64,000 nucleotides of DNA from Micromonospora sp. FIMYZ51 (lineage in GTDB: Bacteria > Actinomycetota > Actinomycetes > Mycobacteriales > Micromonosporaceae), in contig NZ_CP134706.1 in the NCBI RefSeq assembly GCF_038246755.1, forward strand, positions 5,394,001 through 5,458,000, written 5' to 3'. Every line of letters begins with the position of its first letter. Within the stretch, counting starts at the first letter, position 1. Shown piece by piece: positions 17,555-26,803 of the stretch. Under the pieces are notes generated by a model that was given only the letters and a program-made list of their open reading frames with translations, searched no databases and had not been told where the DNA came from. The translations under genes and the position numbers were made by a program.

Positions 17555-20500
17555 TCAGGCCGGGTCGGACAGCAGGTTGAGGCGGTGCGCCACGGCAGCC
17601 GCCTCGACCCGGTTGGTCACGTCGAGCTTGGCGATGATCCGGGAGACGTGCACGCTTGCCGTCTTCGGTGAGATGAAGAGCTGCTCCGCGATCCGGCTGT
17701 TGCTGTGCCCCTCGGCGACCAGCCGCAGCACCTCCCGCTCGCGCTCGGTCAGCAGGTCCGGGCCCGATCCGGCCCGGCCCGCGCCGCGCAGGCCGATCCG
17801 GCGGGCCAGCGTGGCGGCCTGCTCCGCAAGCAGCGTCGCACCGAGCCCGTCGGCGAGCGCCGCGGCCTCGCGTACCGCCGCCGCCACCTCGTCGCGCGCT
17901 CCCGCGCCGGCCGCCACCTCGGCGAGGACCAGCAGCGTCCGGGCGAGCCCGGCGGGCTGGCCGGCGGTACGCCACGCCGCGACCGCGACCCGCCAGGCGG
18001 CGAGCGGATCGTCGCCGGCAGCCACCGTGGCGGTCACCTCGGCGGCGTACGCCCGTTCGGCGGGAAACCGGACCGGGACGCTGCCGGCCAGCGCGGCCAC
18101 CGCCGCGGTGAGCTGGTCGTCGGCGAACTGCCGGACGACCTGGGCCTGGGCGGCGACGACCGGCCAGCCGTAGCGGGGGTAGGCGACGATCGCCGAATCG
18201 GCCAGGCTCGCCGTCACGGCACGTAGCGCCTCTTCCCGGTCGTCGGCGGCGAGCGCCGCCGCGAGCCGCAACTCCACAAGCGGCAGCCGGTTGTGCGGGT
18301 GCAGGTACGGCTTGTTGAGGAAGGCGAGGGCCCGACCCACCGTCTCGTCGGCACCGGGATGTCCCTGCGCCAGCCGCAGCCCGGCACGTAGTTGCAGCCA
18401 GTGCAGCCCGCTGACGCCGGGCGGGTCGAGCCGGGCCGCCTCGGCGCACACCTGGTCGGCCTCCGCCCAACGGCCAAGCGCCAGCAGCGCCTCGGCCCGG
18501 TTGGAGAGCAGGTACGCGCCGGTGGAGCGGGTGATCCCGACCCGACGCGCCTCGGTCATCCCGTCGGCGGCGGCCTGCGCGGACTCCTCGTACCGGCCCA
18601 GCTCGAAGAGCACGTCGGAGATGTGCACAAGCGCGCTGACCAGCGTCGGCACCTCACCGGCGGCACGGGCCAACGCCGCGCAGCGGCGCAGTTCGGCCAG
18701 CCCGAGGTCGGACGCGCCCTCGCGCCTGCGCAGCACCGCGAGGCGTACCGGCAACAGCGCGCCGTCGATCCCGGCGGCCTGGGTCGCCGCCACCACCTCG
18801 GCCGCGATCCGGGCCCCGTCGGCATGGTCGATCCGGGCCAGGTGGTCGGCGATCTCGGCGAGCAGCCGCAGCCGCTCCGGACCGTCCGGCACCCCGGACA
18901 CCAGCCGGTACGCCTCGCGCAGCTCGGTGGCGCCGTCGCTCTTGCCGAGCATCGCCAGCATCCGGCCGAGCCGGTCCAGCAGCCGCGCCGCGCGCAGCGG
19001 CTGTGCCTCGGTGTCCACCTCGGCCAGGGCGGCCCGGGTCAGGGTCAACGCCCGGTGGTAGTCACCTGCGGTGGTCGCCGCGGTGAGCGTCTCCTCCAGC
19101 AGGGCCAGGTGGTCCATGCCGAGCCGGTCGGCCGCGTCCGGGACCAGCTCCCACAGCTCCAGCACCCGTTCCAGCAGCCGGCTCTGCTCGGCGTACGCGT
19201 AGCGGTCGGCCGCGTCGCAGGCCGCCGCACGGGCCGCGACCAGGGCGCGCGGATGGTCGTGCGCGGCGTACCAGTGATGGGCGATCTCGGCCGGGGCCCG
19301 GCCGGCGGCGACGAGGTGTGGCTGGGCCTCGACGGCGGCGGCGAACCGGGCGTGCAGCCGGGCATGCTCGCCGGGCAGCAGTTCGTCGTGCACCGCCTCG
19401 CGGACCAGCGCGTGCCGGAACTCGTAGTCGCCGTCCGGGTCGACCACCAGCAGCTGGGCGGCGACGGCGGCCCGCAGCGCGTCGTCCAGTTCCGGCTCGG
19501 GCAGCCCGGCCACCTCGGCGAGCAACTGATGGGCCAGGCGGATGCCACCGGCCGCGGCGATCCGCAGCACCCGCTGGGCCGACTCGGGCAGCCGGTCGAC
19601 CCGGGCCAACAGCAGGTCGCGCAGGGTGTCCGGCAGCACAGCACAGCCGATCGGGCCGCCGGCGGCAGCCAGTTCCTCGATGAACAGCGGATTGCCCTGG
19701 GTGCGGTCGTGGATGTCGTCGACGGCGCGGGCGGTCGGTTCGGCGCCCAGCAGCCCGGCGAGTACCGCCCCGGTGCCGTCCCGATCCAGCCGGCCCAGCT
19801 CGATCCGGTCCACGCCCCGGACCCGGTCCAGCTCGGCCAGGAACGGGCGGAGCGGGTGGCCCCGGTGCAACTCGTCGGTCCGGTAGGTGCAGACCAGCAG
19901 GAGCCGTCCGGTGCGGGCGGCCCGCACCAGGAAACCGATCAGGTCGCGGGTCGACCGGTCGGCCCAGTGCAGGTCCTCGACCACCAGCACCAGCGGTTGT
20001 TCGGCGGCGAGCCGGTCGAACAGCTCGGCGACCAGGTCGAAGAGGTAGCCACGGGGAGCGTCCGAGGGCGGTCCGGCCGCCGGTGCGGTGCCGCCGCTCG
20101 GTATCCGGGCCAGCTCCGGCAGCAGGCGGGCGAACTCGGCCTCGTACCCGGCGAAGACGGCGGCGCCGTCGGTGCGCAACACCCTGCGCAGCGCGGCGGC
20201 GAACGGGGCGAAGGGCAGGCCGGCCTCGCCGAGTTCGAGGCACTGGCCGACCAGCAGGCGGGCCCGGTCGCCGATCGTCGCGCCGAACTCCTCCAGCAGC
20301 CGGGTCTTGCCCACCCCGGCCTCGCCGCCGATCAGGAGGGTGCCCGGCTCGCCAGCGCGGGCACCGTCGAGCGCGTCGCTCAACTGCGCCATCTCGCGCT
20401 GTCGGCCGACCAGGACGGTGCTGGTGGTACGGGCGGTCACGGCACCGAGCATGCCACGCCCCCCGGTGCGACCGCCTGCTCCATTCTCGCCGGGCTCGGC

Positions 20501-20587
20501 GGGCCGGCTGAGCCAGCCGCCGTGCGCGGCGAGCCGGCTGAGCCAGCCGCCGTGCGCGGCGGCGGGTGTGCCAGCCGTCGGGTTCAT
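17555..20587 (-). CDS. Large ATP-binding LuxR-family regulator (LAL type)
   Basis: Cytosolic transcription factor of up to 1010 residues. An AAA/STAND ATPase shows Walker [12 protein letters not shown] and Walker [14 protein letters not shown] long helical, TPR-like middle region follows, then a C-terminal LuxR helix-turn-helix ([26 protein letters not shown]). The ATG at 20587 overlaps the stop of the 46-residue ORF as ATGA, suggesting coupling. A start at ATG 20452 or GTG 20440, right before the conserved [10 protein letters not shown], is an alternative and would exclude a 30-bp tandem duplication from the coding region. Target genes and ligand are unknown. Confidence 0.92.
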   Translation of the reverse strand: MNPTAGTPAAAHGGWLSRLAAHGGWLSRPAEPGENGAGGRTGGRGMLGAVTARTTSTVLVGRQREMAQLSDALDGARAGEPGTLLIGGEAGVGKTRLLEEFGATIGDRARLLVGQCLELGEAGLPFAPFAAALRRVLRTDGAAVFAGYEAEFARLLPELARIPSGGTAPAAGPPSDAPRGYLFDLVAELFDRLAAEQPLVLVVEDLHWADRSTRDLIGFLVRAARTGRLLLVCTYRTDELHRGHPLRPFLAELDRVRGVDRIELGRLDRDGTGAVLAGLLGAEPTARAVDDIHDRTQGNPLFIEELAAAGGPIGCAVLPDTLRDLLLARVDRLPESAQRVLRIAAAGGIRLAHQLLAEVAGLPEPELDDALRAAVAAQLLVVDPDGDYEFRHALVREAVHDELLPGEHARLHARFAAAVEAQPHLVAAGRAPAEIAHHWYAAHDHPRALVAARAAACDAADRYAYAEQSRLLERVLELWELVPDAADRLGMDHLALLEETLTAATTAGDYHRALTLTRAALAEVDTEAQPLRAARLLDRLGRMLAMLGKSDGATELREAYRLVSGVPDGPERLRLLAEIADHLARIDHADGARIAAEVVAATQAAGIDGALLPVRLAVLRRREGASDLGLAELRRCAALARAAGEVPTLVSALVHISDVLFELGRYEESAQAAADGMTEARRVGITRSTGAYLLSNRAEALLALGRWAEADQVCAEAARLDPPGVSGLHWLQLRAGLRLAQGHPGADETVGRALAFLNKPYLHPHNRLPLVELRLAAALAADDREEALRAVTASLADSAIVAYPRYGWPVVAAQAQVVRQFADDQLTAAVAALAGSVPVRFPAERAYAAEVTATVAAGDDPLAAWRVAVAAWRTAGQPAGLARTLLVLAEVAAGAGARDEVAAAVREAAALADGLGATLLAEQAATLARRIGLRGAGRAGSGPDLLTEREREVLRLVAEGHSNSRIAEQLFISPKTASVHVSRIIAKLDVTNRVEAAAVAHRLNLLSDPA
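20503..20562. repeat. 30-bp tandem duplication in the LuxR N-terminus
   Basis: Two 30-bp units (20503-20532 and 20533-20562) agree at 28 positions. If the long LuxR start is used they encode AAHGGWLSR twice. Confidence 0.75.
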
Positions 20588-20724
20588 CGACGGCGGGTCA
20601 ACCAGCCGCGTGCCGAACGCCGGGGCAGGGTGCGGGCCAGCCGCTCCCGGGCCGCCTCGGCGCGCAGGTCAGCGGCGTGCGTACGGTGGACGGCGAGGTA
20701 GAACTCCGAGTCGGTGCTGAACAT
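20584..20724 (-). CDS. Small Arg-rich protein, 46 residues
   Basis: Begins [20 protein letters not shown] and continues as an Arg/Ala-rich amphipathic helix ending GWLTRRR. The ATG at 20724 has GAAGGAGCC five bases upstream, and its stop TGA shares ATGA with the LuxR start at 20587. Similar short proteins with an [24 protein letters not shown] core are common in actinobacteria (recalled, not searched). No function is known. Coupling suggests co-expression with the regulator. Confidence 0.65.
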   Translation of the reverse strand: MFSTDSEFYLAVHRTHAADLRAEAARERLARTLPRRSARGWLTRRR

Positions 20725-20931
20725 GTCGGGCTCCTTCGGTCGTGGTCAACTGCCCGACTCTGACGATCCTCGGGAAGGTGGCACCGGAGCATCGGTGCGC
20801 CGCCTGATCTGTGCCCGCCAGCCTCCTTACCTGCCGGCATCAATCGCGCTGGCGGGGACGTAAGGTACTCAGTCGGGCCGGGCACCGGGCGCGGATCAAC
20901 GTCGCGGCGGTCGACCACTAGACTCGATGCC

Positions 20932-21621
20932 ATGGCAAAGCCCCAGGAGAAGGTCTCGTTCGGCCAGCGGCTGAAGCAGATCGGGTTGGTCTTCCGGTTC
21001 ACCGCCCGGCAGGACAAGTGGTTCGCACCACTGGCCGCTGGTGCGGTGCTGATCCCGCTCGCGCTGACCGTGGTCGCGGTGCTGCGCTGGGGCTGGCTGT
21101 GGTTGCCGCTGGGCATCCTGTTCGCCCTGCTCTGCCTGCTTATCGTGCTCAACCTCCGGTCCAACCGGGCGATGATGAACGCCGCCGAGGGCCAGCCGGG
21201 TGCTGCCGCGCAGATCATCGAGAGCATGCGGGGTGACTGGCGGGTCCGGCCCGCGGTCAGCTCGACCACCCAGATGGACATGGTGCACCTGGTCATCGGC
21301 CGGCCGGGCGTGATCCTGCTGGCCGAGGGAAACCCACAGCGGATCCGTGGCCTGCTCGGCCAGGAGAAGCGCCGGCTGGCCAAGGTGATCGGCAACGCCC
21401 CGCTCTACGACTACGTGATCGGTCAGGACGAGGACGAGCTGCCGATCCGCAAGCTGCGGATGACGCTGATGCGGCTGCCGCGCAACCTGAGCGGCAAGGA
21501 CGTCAACGCCCTCGACAAGCGGCTCAAGGCGCTTACGGCCCGGCCGCAGATGCCCAAGGGCGCCGTCCCGAAGAACCTGCGCCCGCCGCGCGGTGCCTTC
21601 CGCCAGATGCGCGGCCGCTGA
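20932..21621 (+). CDS. DUF4191 membrane protein (Rv2219-type)
   Basis: A 229-residue integral membrane protein. Two transmembrane helices lie at about residues 37-80 (WFAPLAAGAVLIPLALTVVA and WLWLPLGILFALLCLLIVL), followed by a cytosolic domain with DMVHLVIGRPGVILLAEG and a basic C-terminus rich in Lys, Arg and Pro. Conserved in actinobacteria between lipA and glnA; function unknown. ATG 20932 lies 7 nt after TAGACT (20919-20924), so translation is probably leaderless. Convergent with the RDD gene, 17 nt apart. Confidence 0.9.
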   Translation: MAKPQEKVSFGQRLKQIGLVFRFTARQDKWFAPLAAGAVLIPLALTVVAVLRWGWLWLPLGILFALLCLLIVLNLRSNRAMMNAAEGQPGAAAQIIESMRGDWRVRPAVSSTTQMDMVHLVIGRPGVILLAEGNPQRIRGLLGQEKRRLAKVIGNAPLYDYVIGQDEDELPIRKLRMTLMRLPRNLSGKDVNALDKRLKALTARPQMPKGAVPKNLRPPRGAFRQMRGR

Positions 21622-21638
21622 CCCATCCCGGCGGGCGG

Positions 21639-22037
21639 TCAGCGGGTGGCCGGCGTGACGACCGAGCCGGCCAGGCGGTCGTGCAGGCCCCGACGGTGCT
21701 GGTCCATCAGCAGGACCGGCACGACGAGCGCCAGGAGCACGCCGCGCAGCAGGCCCCGGAGCACCCCGATCCGGCCGCCGTCGGTCCAGTCGACGCAGCG
21801 GATCCGGGTCAGGTACATGCCGGGGGTCTGCGCGAACAGGCCGAGGAAGATGGCGTACTCCACGATCAGCACGACGACCGGCGCCCAGGCGTCCCGGGCC
21901 GGGCTGGCGAACAGGCCCGCCGCGAGCAGGCAGAGCACCCAGTCGATGACCAGCGCGCCGAATCGTCGGCCCAGGTCGGCCGGGGTGAAGGCGGGGTCCA
22001 CGGCAGGGGGCGTCGGGTGGCGCGGCTGGCTGGTCAC
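21639..22037 (-). CDS. RDD-family membrane protein
   Basis: A 132-residue integral membrane protein with the RDD signature LGRRFGALVIDW near residue 24, three hydrophobic segments, and TPGMYLTRIRCVDW. RDD proteins are widespread and mostly uncharacterised, some acting in ion homeostasis. GTG 22037 is 8 nt after TAGGCT (complement of 22046-22051), indicating a leaderless start; a TTG at 22046 would overlap the -10 element. It is divergent from glnA and matches the Rv2219A position in mycobacteria. Confidence 0.88.
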   Translation of the reverse strand: MTSQPRHPTPPAVDPAFTPADLGRRFGALVIDWVLCLLAAGLFASPARDAWAPVVVLIVEYAIFLGLFAQTPGMYLTRIRCVDWTDGGRIGVLRGLLRGVLLALVVPVLLMDQHRRGLHDRLAGSVVTPATR

Positions 22038-22177
22038 AGCGGACAAGCCTAGTCAGACCAACGCGCAGCGCCGAAAGGGACCAATGGCACCAAGTGTTAC
22101 TACACTGGCCGGGTCGGACCCGTCCCTCGGCCCGCTCGGTCCCGGTTGGCCAGCGAAAGTGACCCTGCGCGAGGGAC

Positions 22178-22193
22178 GTAACACGGCAGAAAC
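22178..22193 (+). promoter_or_regulatory. GlnR-like binding box upstream of glnA
   Basis: GTAAC-N6-GAAAC matches one a/b half pair of the actinobacterial GlnR consensus gTnAC-n6-GaAAC. It lies 80 nt before the glnA start. The second pair expected downstream is weak, so this is a single strong box. Nitrogen control by GlnR is inferred. Confidence 0.6.
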
Positions 22194-22273
22194 ACTGGAG
22201 ACATGGCCGGGCAACCGCACGGCCATAGCGTCGCCAGGAGCCTAGCTACCCCGTGGACGTGCCAGGAGGACGA

Positions 22274-23698
22274 GTGTTCGCCAATCCCGAGGAACTCCTG
22301 CGTTACCTCAAGAATGAGGACGTGAAGTTCGTCGACGTACGTTTCTGTGACCTGCCCGGCGTGATGCAGCACTTCAACCTGCCGGTGGAGTCCGTCGACG
22401 ATGATCTCTTCACCAACGGTCTCGCCTTCGACGGTTCGTCGATCCGGGGCTTTCAGGCGATTCACGAGTCGGACATGCTCCTGCTCCCGGACGTCGCGAC
22501 CGCCTTCATCGACCCGTTCCGCGCGCAGAAGACCCTCGCGCTGAACTTCTTCATCCACGACCCGTTCACCCGGGAGGCGTACAGCCGCGACCCGCGTAAC
22601 GTGGCGAAGAAGGCCGAGGCGTACCTGGCGGCCAGCGGCATCGCCGACACCGCCTACTTCGGTGCCGAGGCGGAGTTCTACATCTTCGACTCGATCCGCC
22701 ACGAGACCTCGGCGCACCAGTCGTTCTACTACATCGACTCGATCGAGGGCGCCTGGAACACCGGCCGCGAGGAAGAGGGCGGCAACCGCGGTTACAAGAC
22801 CGCGTACAAGGGCGGCTACTTCCCGGTGCCGCCGGTCGACCACTACGCCGACCTGCGGGACAGCATCGTGCGCCGGCTGGTCGACACCGGCTTCACGGTG
22901 GAACGGTCGCACCACGAGGTCGGCACCGCCGGCCAGGCGGAAATCAACTACAAGTTCTCCACCCTGCTGCACGCCGCCGACCAGCTCCAGCTCTTCAAGT
23001 ACATCGTGAAGAACGAGGCCTGGGCCAACGGCAAGACCGCCACCTTCATGCCGAAGCCGCTCTTCGGCGACAACGGCTCCGGCATGCACACCCACCAGAG
23101 CCTCTGGCTGGGCGGCGAGCCGCTGTTCTACGACGAGACCGGTTACGCCGGCCTCTCGGACACCGCCCGCTGGTACATCGGTGGCCTGCTGCACCACGCG
23201 CCGTCGCTGCTGGCCTTCACCAACCCGACGGTCAACTCGTACCGTCGCCTGGTGCCGGGCTTCGAGGCGCCGGTCAACCTGGTCTACTCGCAGCGCAACC
23301 GCTCCGCCTGCACCCGCATCCCGGTCACCGGCAGCAACCCGAAGGCCAAGCGGGTCGAGTTCCGGGTGCCGGACCCGTCGGCAAACGTCTACCTCGCCTT
23401 CTCGGCGATGATGATGGCCGGTCTGGACGGCATCAAGAGCAAGATCGAGCCGCCGGCCCCGATCGACAAGGACCTCTACGACCTCCCGCCGGAGGAGTGG
23501 GGCGACGTCAAGCAGGTGCCGGGCTCGCTGCCCGAGGTGCTCAACGCGCTGGAGGCCGACCACGACTACCTGCTCGACGGTGGCGTCTTCACCCCCGATC
23601 TGATCTCCACCTGGGTGGACTGGAAGCGGGCCAACGAGGTCGACCCGGTGCGTCTGCGCCCGACCCCGCACGAGTTCGCGATGTACTACGACTGCTGA
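22274..23698 (+). CDS. glnA: Glutamine synthetase type I (GlnA1)
   Basis: Makes glutamine from glutamate, ammonia and ATP as a cytosolic dodecamer. 474 residues, the usual GSI-beta length. Motifs include [12 protein letters not shown], the metal-site [10 protein letters not shown], and [16 protein letters not shown] in the ATP site. The adenylylation loop [11 protein letters not shown] contains the tyrosine modified by GlnE, whose gene lies at 35869-38991. GTG 22274 follows AGGAGG by 4 nt; the upstream in-frame GTG at 22253 lacks such a site. A GlnR-like box upstream suggests nitrogen regulation. Conserved order with the DUF4191 and RDD genes. Confidence 0.97.
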   Translation: MFANPEELLRYLKNEDVKFVDVRFCDLPGVMQHFNLPVESVDDDLFTNGLAFDGSSIRGFQAIHESDMLLLPDVATAFIDPFRAQKTLALNFFIHDPFTREAYSRDPRNVAKKAEAYLAASGIADTAYFGAEAEFYIFDSIRHETSAHQSFYYIDSIEGAWNTGREEEGGNRGYKTAYKGGYFPVPPVDHYADLRDSIVRRLVDTGFTVERSHHEVGTAGQAEINYKFSTLLHAADQLQLFKYIVKNEAWANGKTATFMPKPLFGDNGSGMHTHQSLWLGGEPLFYDETGYAGLSDTARWYIGGLLHHAPSLLAFTNPTVNSYRRLVPGFEAPVNLVYSQRNRSACTRIPVTGSNPKAKRVEFRVPDPSANVYLAFSAMMMAGLDGIKSKIEPPAPIDKDLYDLPPEEWGDVKQVPGSLPEVLNALEADHDYLLDGGVFTPDLISTWVDWKRANEVDPVRLRPTPHEFAMYYDC

Positions 23699-23773
23699 GT
23701 GAAGATCAAGGCTCTGACCTGAACCCACAGGATCACCACTGACCCTGGGCACAGGTTGGGTACAACCTCACGG

Positions 23774-23814
23774 ACGGCGGTCATGCCCGGCTCCCAGCCG
23801 GGCATGACCGCCGT
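23774..23814 (+). terminator. Strong terminator after glnA
   Basis: A perfect 19-bp stem (23774-23792 with 23796-23814) around a CCC loop, followed by TTTC. It separates glnA from the convergent TetR gene. Confidence 0.88.
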
Positions 23815-23836
23815 TTCTGGTTGACCGGGCGCGCCG

Positions 23837-24430
23837 TCAGGGCTTGCGTGCCGCCGTTTCGGCCGCCGCGGATCGGGGCGCGCGATCGAACAACAGGTCG
23901 ACCGCACGCTGCGCAACTTCACTCCGGGTGCGCTGCTCGTGATCGGCGGCCAGGAAGTGCACGCCAATCGCCATGCAGAAGGCGAGCAGGGCGCGGGCCT
24001 CGATCTCCTCCGGGTCCGAATAGAAGGCGCCGATCATCTGGCGCAGCAGCGCCATCCGCCGGTTGTCCACCGCGCGCAGCCGCTCGGCGACCGTCTCGTC
24101 GCGCCGGGCCCAGCTGCGGATCGCGAGGTCGATCGGCAGCAACCGGCTACCCGAGAAGGTGAGCACGCCGGCCCGCTGGATCTGGCTGCGCGGGTCGCCA
24201 CCCTCACGCTGGACGCGCGCGATCACTTCGTCCGTGCTCTCGCGCTCCCACACGTCGAGCATCGCGCGGAGCAGCGCGTCACGGTCGTCGAAGAAGCCAT
24301 AGAAACCGCCCTTGGTGACGCCGAGCCGCTTCGCGAGCACCTCGACCCGGACCGCCTCCGGGCCGCCCTCGGCCAAGACCAGCAGGCCCTCCTCGATCCA
24401 CCTGTCGCGGGGCGTGCGGGTGACAGCCAC
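23837..24430 (-). CDS. TetR-family transcriptional regulator
   Basis: A 197-residue repressor-type protein. The N-terminal helix-turn-helix covers about residues 10-55 (IEEGLLVLAEGGPEAVRVEVLAKRLGVTKGGFYGFFDDRDALL). A ligand-binding helical domain with no recognisable inducer motif follows. It is divergent from the small ORF/SGNH-hydrolase pair, with three copies of a CCGTATAT half-site in the 92-nt gap, so it most likely represses itself and that pair. Inducer unknown. Confidence 0.93.
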   Translation of the reverse strand: MAVTRTPRDRWIEEGLLVLAEGGPEAVRVEVLAKRLGVTKGGFYGFFDDRDALLRAMLDVWERESTDEVIARVQREGGDPRSQIQRAGVLTFSGSRLLPIDLAIRSWARRDETVAERLRAVDNRRMALLRQMIGAFYSDPEEIEARALLAFCMAIGVHFLAADHEQRTRSEVAQRAVDLLFDRAPRSAAAETAARKP

Positions 24431-24461
24431 TGCGTCTCACCTCGTCCTGTTGTGTACACCA

Positions 24462-24504
24462 CCGTATATGTCCGCTACAGTAGCCATATACGGCACCGTA
24501 TATA
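24462..24504. promoter_or_regulatory. TetR operator with three CCGTATAT half-sites
   Basis: CCGTATATG (24462-24470), its inverted copy CATATACGG (24485-24493), and CCGTATATA (24496-24504). The AT-rich arms stand out in this GC-rich DNA and probably overlap the -10 elements of both divergent genes. Binding by the adjacent TetR is inferred. Confidence 0.72.
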
Positions 24505-24522
24505 ACGAATGGAGCTGCCCCC

Positions 24523-24699
24523 ATGACCGTAGTTCTGTGGCGGGACCTGAGGGGCCTGCGGCTCAGCCGGACCGCGTCGGCGGACACCGTAGCCGGCTGG
24601 AAGATCAGCAAGCAGGGCGACGGATGGATCCGACTCGACGCTGCTTCCTGGTTCCTGGTCGTCCACGCCGCCGGTGACAGCGGGGTGTCGAGCCGATGA
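24523..24699 (+). CDS. Small hypothetical protein, 58 residues
   Basis: Begins MTVVLWRDLRGLRLSRTASA and contains GWKISKQGDGWIRLDAASWFLVVHAAGD. No family recognised. GGAG lies 8 nt before the ATG. Its stop TGA overlaps the next ATG (ATGA at 24696), so it appears translationally coupled to the SGNH hydrolase. It is the first gene after the TetR operator. Coding is supported by codon pattern and coupling only. Confidence 0.6.
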   Translation: MTVVLWRDLRGLRLSRTASADTVAGWKISKQGDGWIRLDAASWFLVVHAAGDSGVSSR

Positions 24700-25385
24700 C
24701 GGCATTGGACCGGCCGATCGCCACGATCCAGGGCTTGTGGCTCAAGGCCACCATCAAGATGGCCCCGCCGGCGGCCGGGCCGACCACCGGCACGGTCGGA
24801 ACGTCCATGGCGCGCCAGCCCTTGCGCGTCGCCGTCCTCGGCGACTCCACTGCGGCCGGGTGTGGGGTCGACAACCACGACGAGAGTTTCACCGGGTGGC
24901 TCGCCCGTGAGTTGGCCTCGCGCACGCAGCGGCCCGTCCAGTGGCAGGTGGTCGGCCAGTTCGGCGCCACCGCGCGTCGGATCCGCTACCGGCTGCTGTC
25001 GCAGATCGGTGCGGAGTCCGATGCGGCTGTCCTCCTGGCCGGCGGCAACGACGTCATGGGCGGCCGGCACCCCAACGAGTGGGCCGCGGACCTGGCGGCC
25101 ATCGTCGACGAACTGATCAAGCGCTCCGGCCACGTGATCGTGGCCGGCATCCCGCCGTTCGCACTGTTTCCGTCGGTCCCCCAGGCCCTCGGCCGGGTGC
25201 TTACCGCGCGTGCCGAGGCACTCGACGCGGTCTCGCGCGACATCTGCCGGACGCGCCCGTGCACCACCTGGGTCACGATCACCGAAATCCCGCCGCGGCA
25301 TTTCTTCGCCACGGACCGATTCCATCTTTCGGCGGCCGGCTACCGGCGCTGGGCCCAGGTTGTCGCCGACCACATTCCGGTCTGA
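24696..25385 (+). CDS. SGNH/GDSL-family hydrolase
   Basis: Lipase/esterase-like hydrolase of 229 residues. Block I is VLGDSTAAG with the nucleophile serine, block III is LAGGNDV, and the catalytic Asp/His lie in DRFHLSAAGY near the C-terminus. About 45 residues without signal-peptide character precede block I, so it is probably cytosolic; an internal ATG at 24807 could be the true start. It overlaps the 58-residue ORF and faces the TetR operator, suggesting induction by a small molecule it may hydrolyse. Substrate unknown. Confidence 0.88.
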   Translation: MTALDRPIATIQGLWLKATIKMAPPAAGPTTGTVGTSMARQPLRVAVLGDSTAAGCGVDNHDESFTGWLARELASRTQRPVQWQVVGQFGATARRIRYRLLSQIGAESDAAVLLAGGNDVMGGRHPNEWAADLAAIVDELIKRSGHVIVAGIPPFALFPSVPQALGRVLTARAEALDAVSRDICRTRPCTTWVTITEIPPRHFFATDRFHLSAAGYRRWAQVVADHIPV

Positions 25386-25447
25386 CGCATCGCATTCGGT
25401 TCGCCGAGGGGGCAACCCAATACCTTCGCGTCCGATATATTCGGGGC

Positions 25448-25807
25448 GTGGACACACCGTTGCGCGAACCCACGTTCCTCATCCTCACCGCACTGGCCCG
25501 CGAGCCGATGCACGGCTACGCGATCATCGGCGAGGTCGCCGCCCTCTCCGCCGGGCGGCTCGCGCTGCGGCCTGGCACCCTCTACGGCGCGCTGGACCGG
25601 CTCACCGACGCGGGCCTGGTGGAACTCGACCGGGAGGAGACCGTCGACGGGCGGTTGCGCCGCTACTACCGCCTCTCCGCGACCGGGGACGCCACCCTCA
25701 CCGCCGAGACCGAGCGGCTGCGGCGCAACGTCGAGGCGGCCAGCGCCCGGCTACGCGCCCGCCAGGTCCGGTTGGTGAACCCGGGTACCGCCGGAGGGCT
25801 GGCATGA
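25448..25807 (+). CDS. PadR-family transcriptional regulator
   Basis: A 119-residue winged-helix regulator: LREPTFLILTALAREPMHGYAIIGEV, then LALRPGTLYGALDRLTDAGLVEL and the wing GRLRRYYRLSATG, with a short dimerisation helix. GTG 25448 follows TATATT (25436-25441) by 6 nt, a leaderless arrangement. That -10 sits inside the palindrome CCGATATATTCGG (25432-25444), a probable autoregulatory operator. Its stop overlaps the next start as ATGA, pairing it with the membrane protein at 25804, a frequent PadR arrangement. Confidence 0.92.
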   Translation: MDTPLREPTFLILTALAREPMHGYAIIGEVAALSAGRLALRPGTLYGALDRLTDAGLVELDREETVDGRLRRYYRLSATGDATLTAETERLRRNVEAASARLRARQVRLVNPGTAGGLA

Positions 25808-26784
25808 CCGGGCTGGAGCGCGGCTACCGGCGGCTGCTGTGGGCGTACCCGGCGGACTACCGCCGTGAGCGCGGCGACGAGATCGTCGGGACGTACCTCG
25901 ACCTGGCCGGACCGGGGCGCCGCCGGCCCTCCCTCGCGGACGCCACGGACCTCGTGCGCGGCGGCCTCCGCCAGCGGCTGCGGGCCGCCGGTGCTCCCGA
26001 CCTGATTCCCGGGGTACGCCTCGCCGGCCTGCTCGCGCTGACCACCGCCGCTTTCCTCGCCGGCTTCTGGCTGCTCGCCGAGCGACACCTACCGCCCGCC
26101 GACGCGGGTGTGCACGTGTTCGGCCCGTTCGTCTCGGTCGGCATCGTCGCCTGGTGCGCCTGGCTGGTCGCCGCGCTGCTCGCCGCCGTGGCACCGGGCC
26201 GGCCCACCCGCGCGGCGATCGCCGTGGCGCTGCTGGTGACCGCGGTGCTGCCGGCGGCGAGTCTGATCGCCGGTGTGCCCCGGCCACCACTGCTGGTGCT
26301 GGCCCCGCAGGTCGCCCTCGGCGTGCTGACGCTCCTGATCGCCGACCACCTGCCGCCGTCGGCCCGGGCCCTGCCGATCGCTGCGGCAGTGGTGGGCGCC
26401 GGCGTCTCCTACGTGATGGGCTTCGGTTCGTACTGGGGCGCCTACCGGGGCGGCAGCGAGGAGTTCCTGCCGGCCACCGGCACGGTGCTGCTGGTGGTCG
26501 CCCTGCTGCTCGCGGTCGGGTTGGGCATGCGCCGGGACGCGCGGGGCGGCTGGGCCGTGCTGGCCCTGCTCACCCCGGTCGGCCTGCTCAACGCGCACAT
26601 CCTGGCCGGCGCGGTGGACGGCCTCGCCAGCGGCGCCCCGCGCCCCACCTACCCGACCCTGGTAGCCACCGGGATCGCCGTCGGTCTGATCGGGCCGGCC
26701 CTGTTGCCGGTCGCCGTCGCCCTGCGCCGCCGGCTGGGCAGCCCACCCGCCGAACCCTGCCCGACCTGCGGCGCACGCCGCTGA
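25804..26784 (+). CDS. PadR-associated polytopic membrane protein
   Basis: A 326-residue protein with a cytosolic N-terminal helix region (MTGLERGYRRLLWAYPADYRRERGDEIVGTYLDLA) typical of proteins encoded next to PadR regulators. About seven or eight transmembrane helices follow, and the C-terminus PCPTCGARR could bind a metal. The start overlaps the PadR stop. Function unknown; the N-terminal motif suggests a membrane-stress or permease-regulating partner, which is inference. Confidence 0.8.
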   Translation: MTGLERGYRRLLWAYPADYRRERGDEIVGTYLDLAGPGRRRPSLADATDLVRGGLRQRLRAAGAPDLIPGVRLAGLLALTTAAFLAGFWLLAERHLPPADAGVHVFGPFVSVGIVAWCAWLVAALLAAVAPGRPTRAAIAVALLVTAVLPAASLIAGVPRPPLLVLAPQVALGVLTLLIADHLPPSARALPIAAAVVGAGVSYVMGFGSYWGAYRGGSEEFLPATGTVLLVVALLLAVGLGMRRDARGGWAVLALLTPVGLLNAHILAGAVDGLASGAPRPTYPTLVATGIAVGLIGPALLPVAVALRRRLGSPPAEPCPTCGARR

Positions 26785-26803
26785 GCAATCACCGGTCGGA
26801 GTC

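Noticed and set aside
22100..23752. 550-codon minus-strand frame opposite glnA
   Set aside because: Antisense to a certain gene and no recognisable domain.
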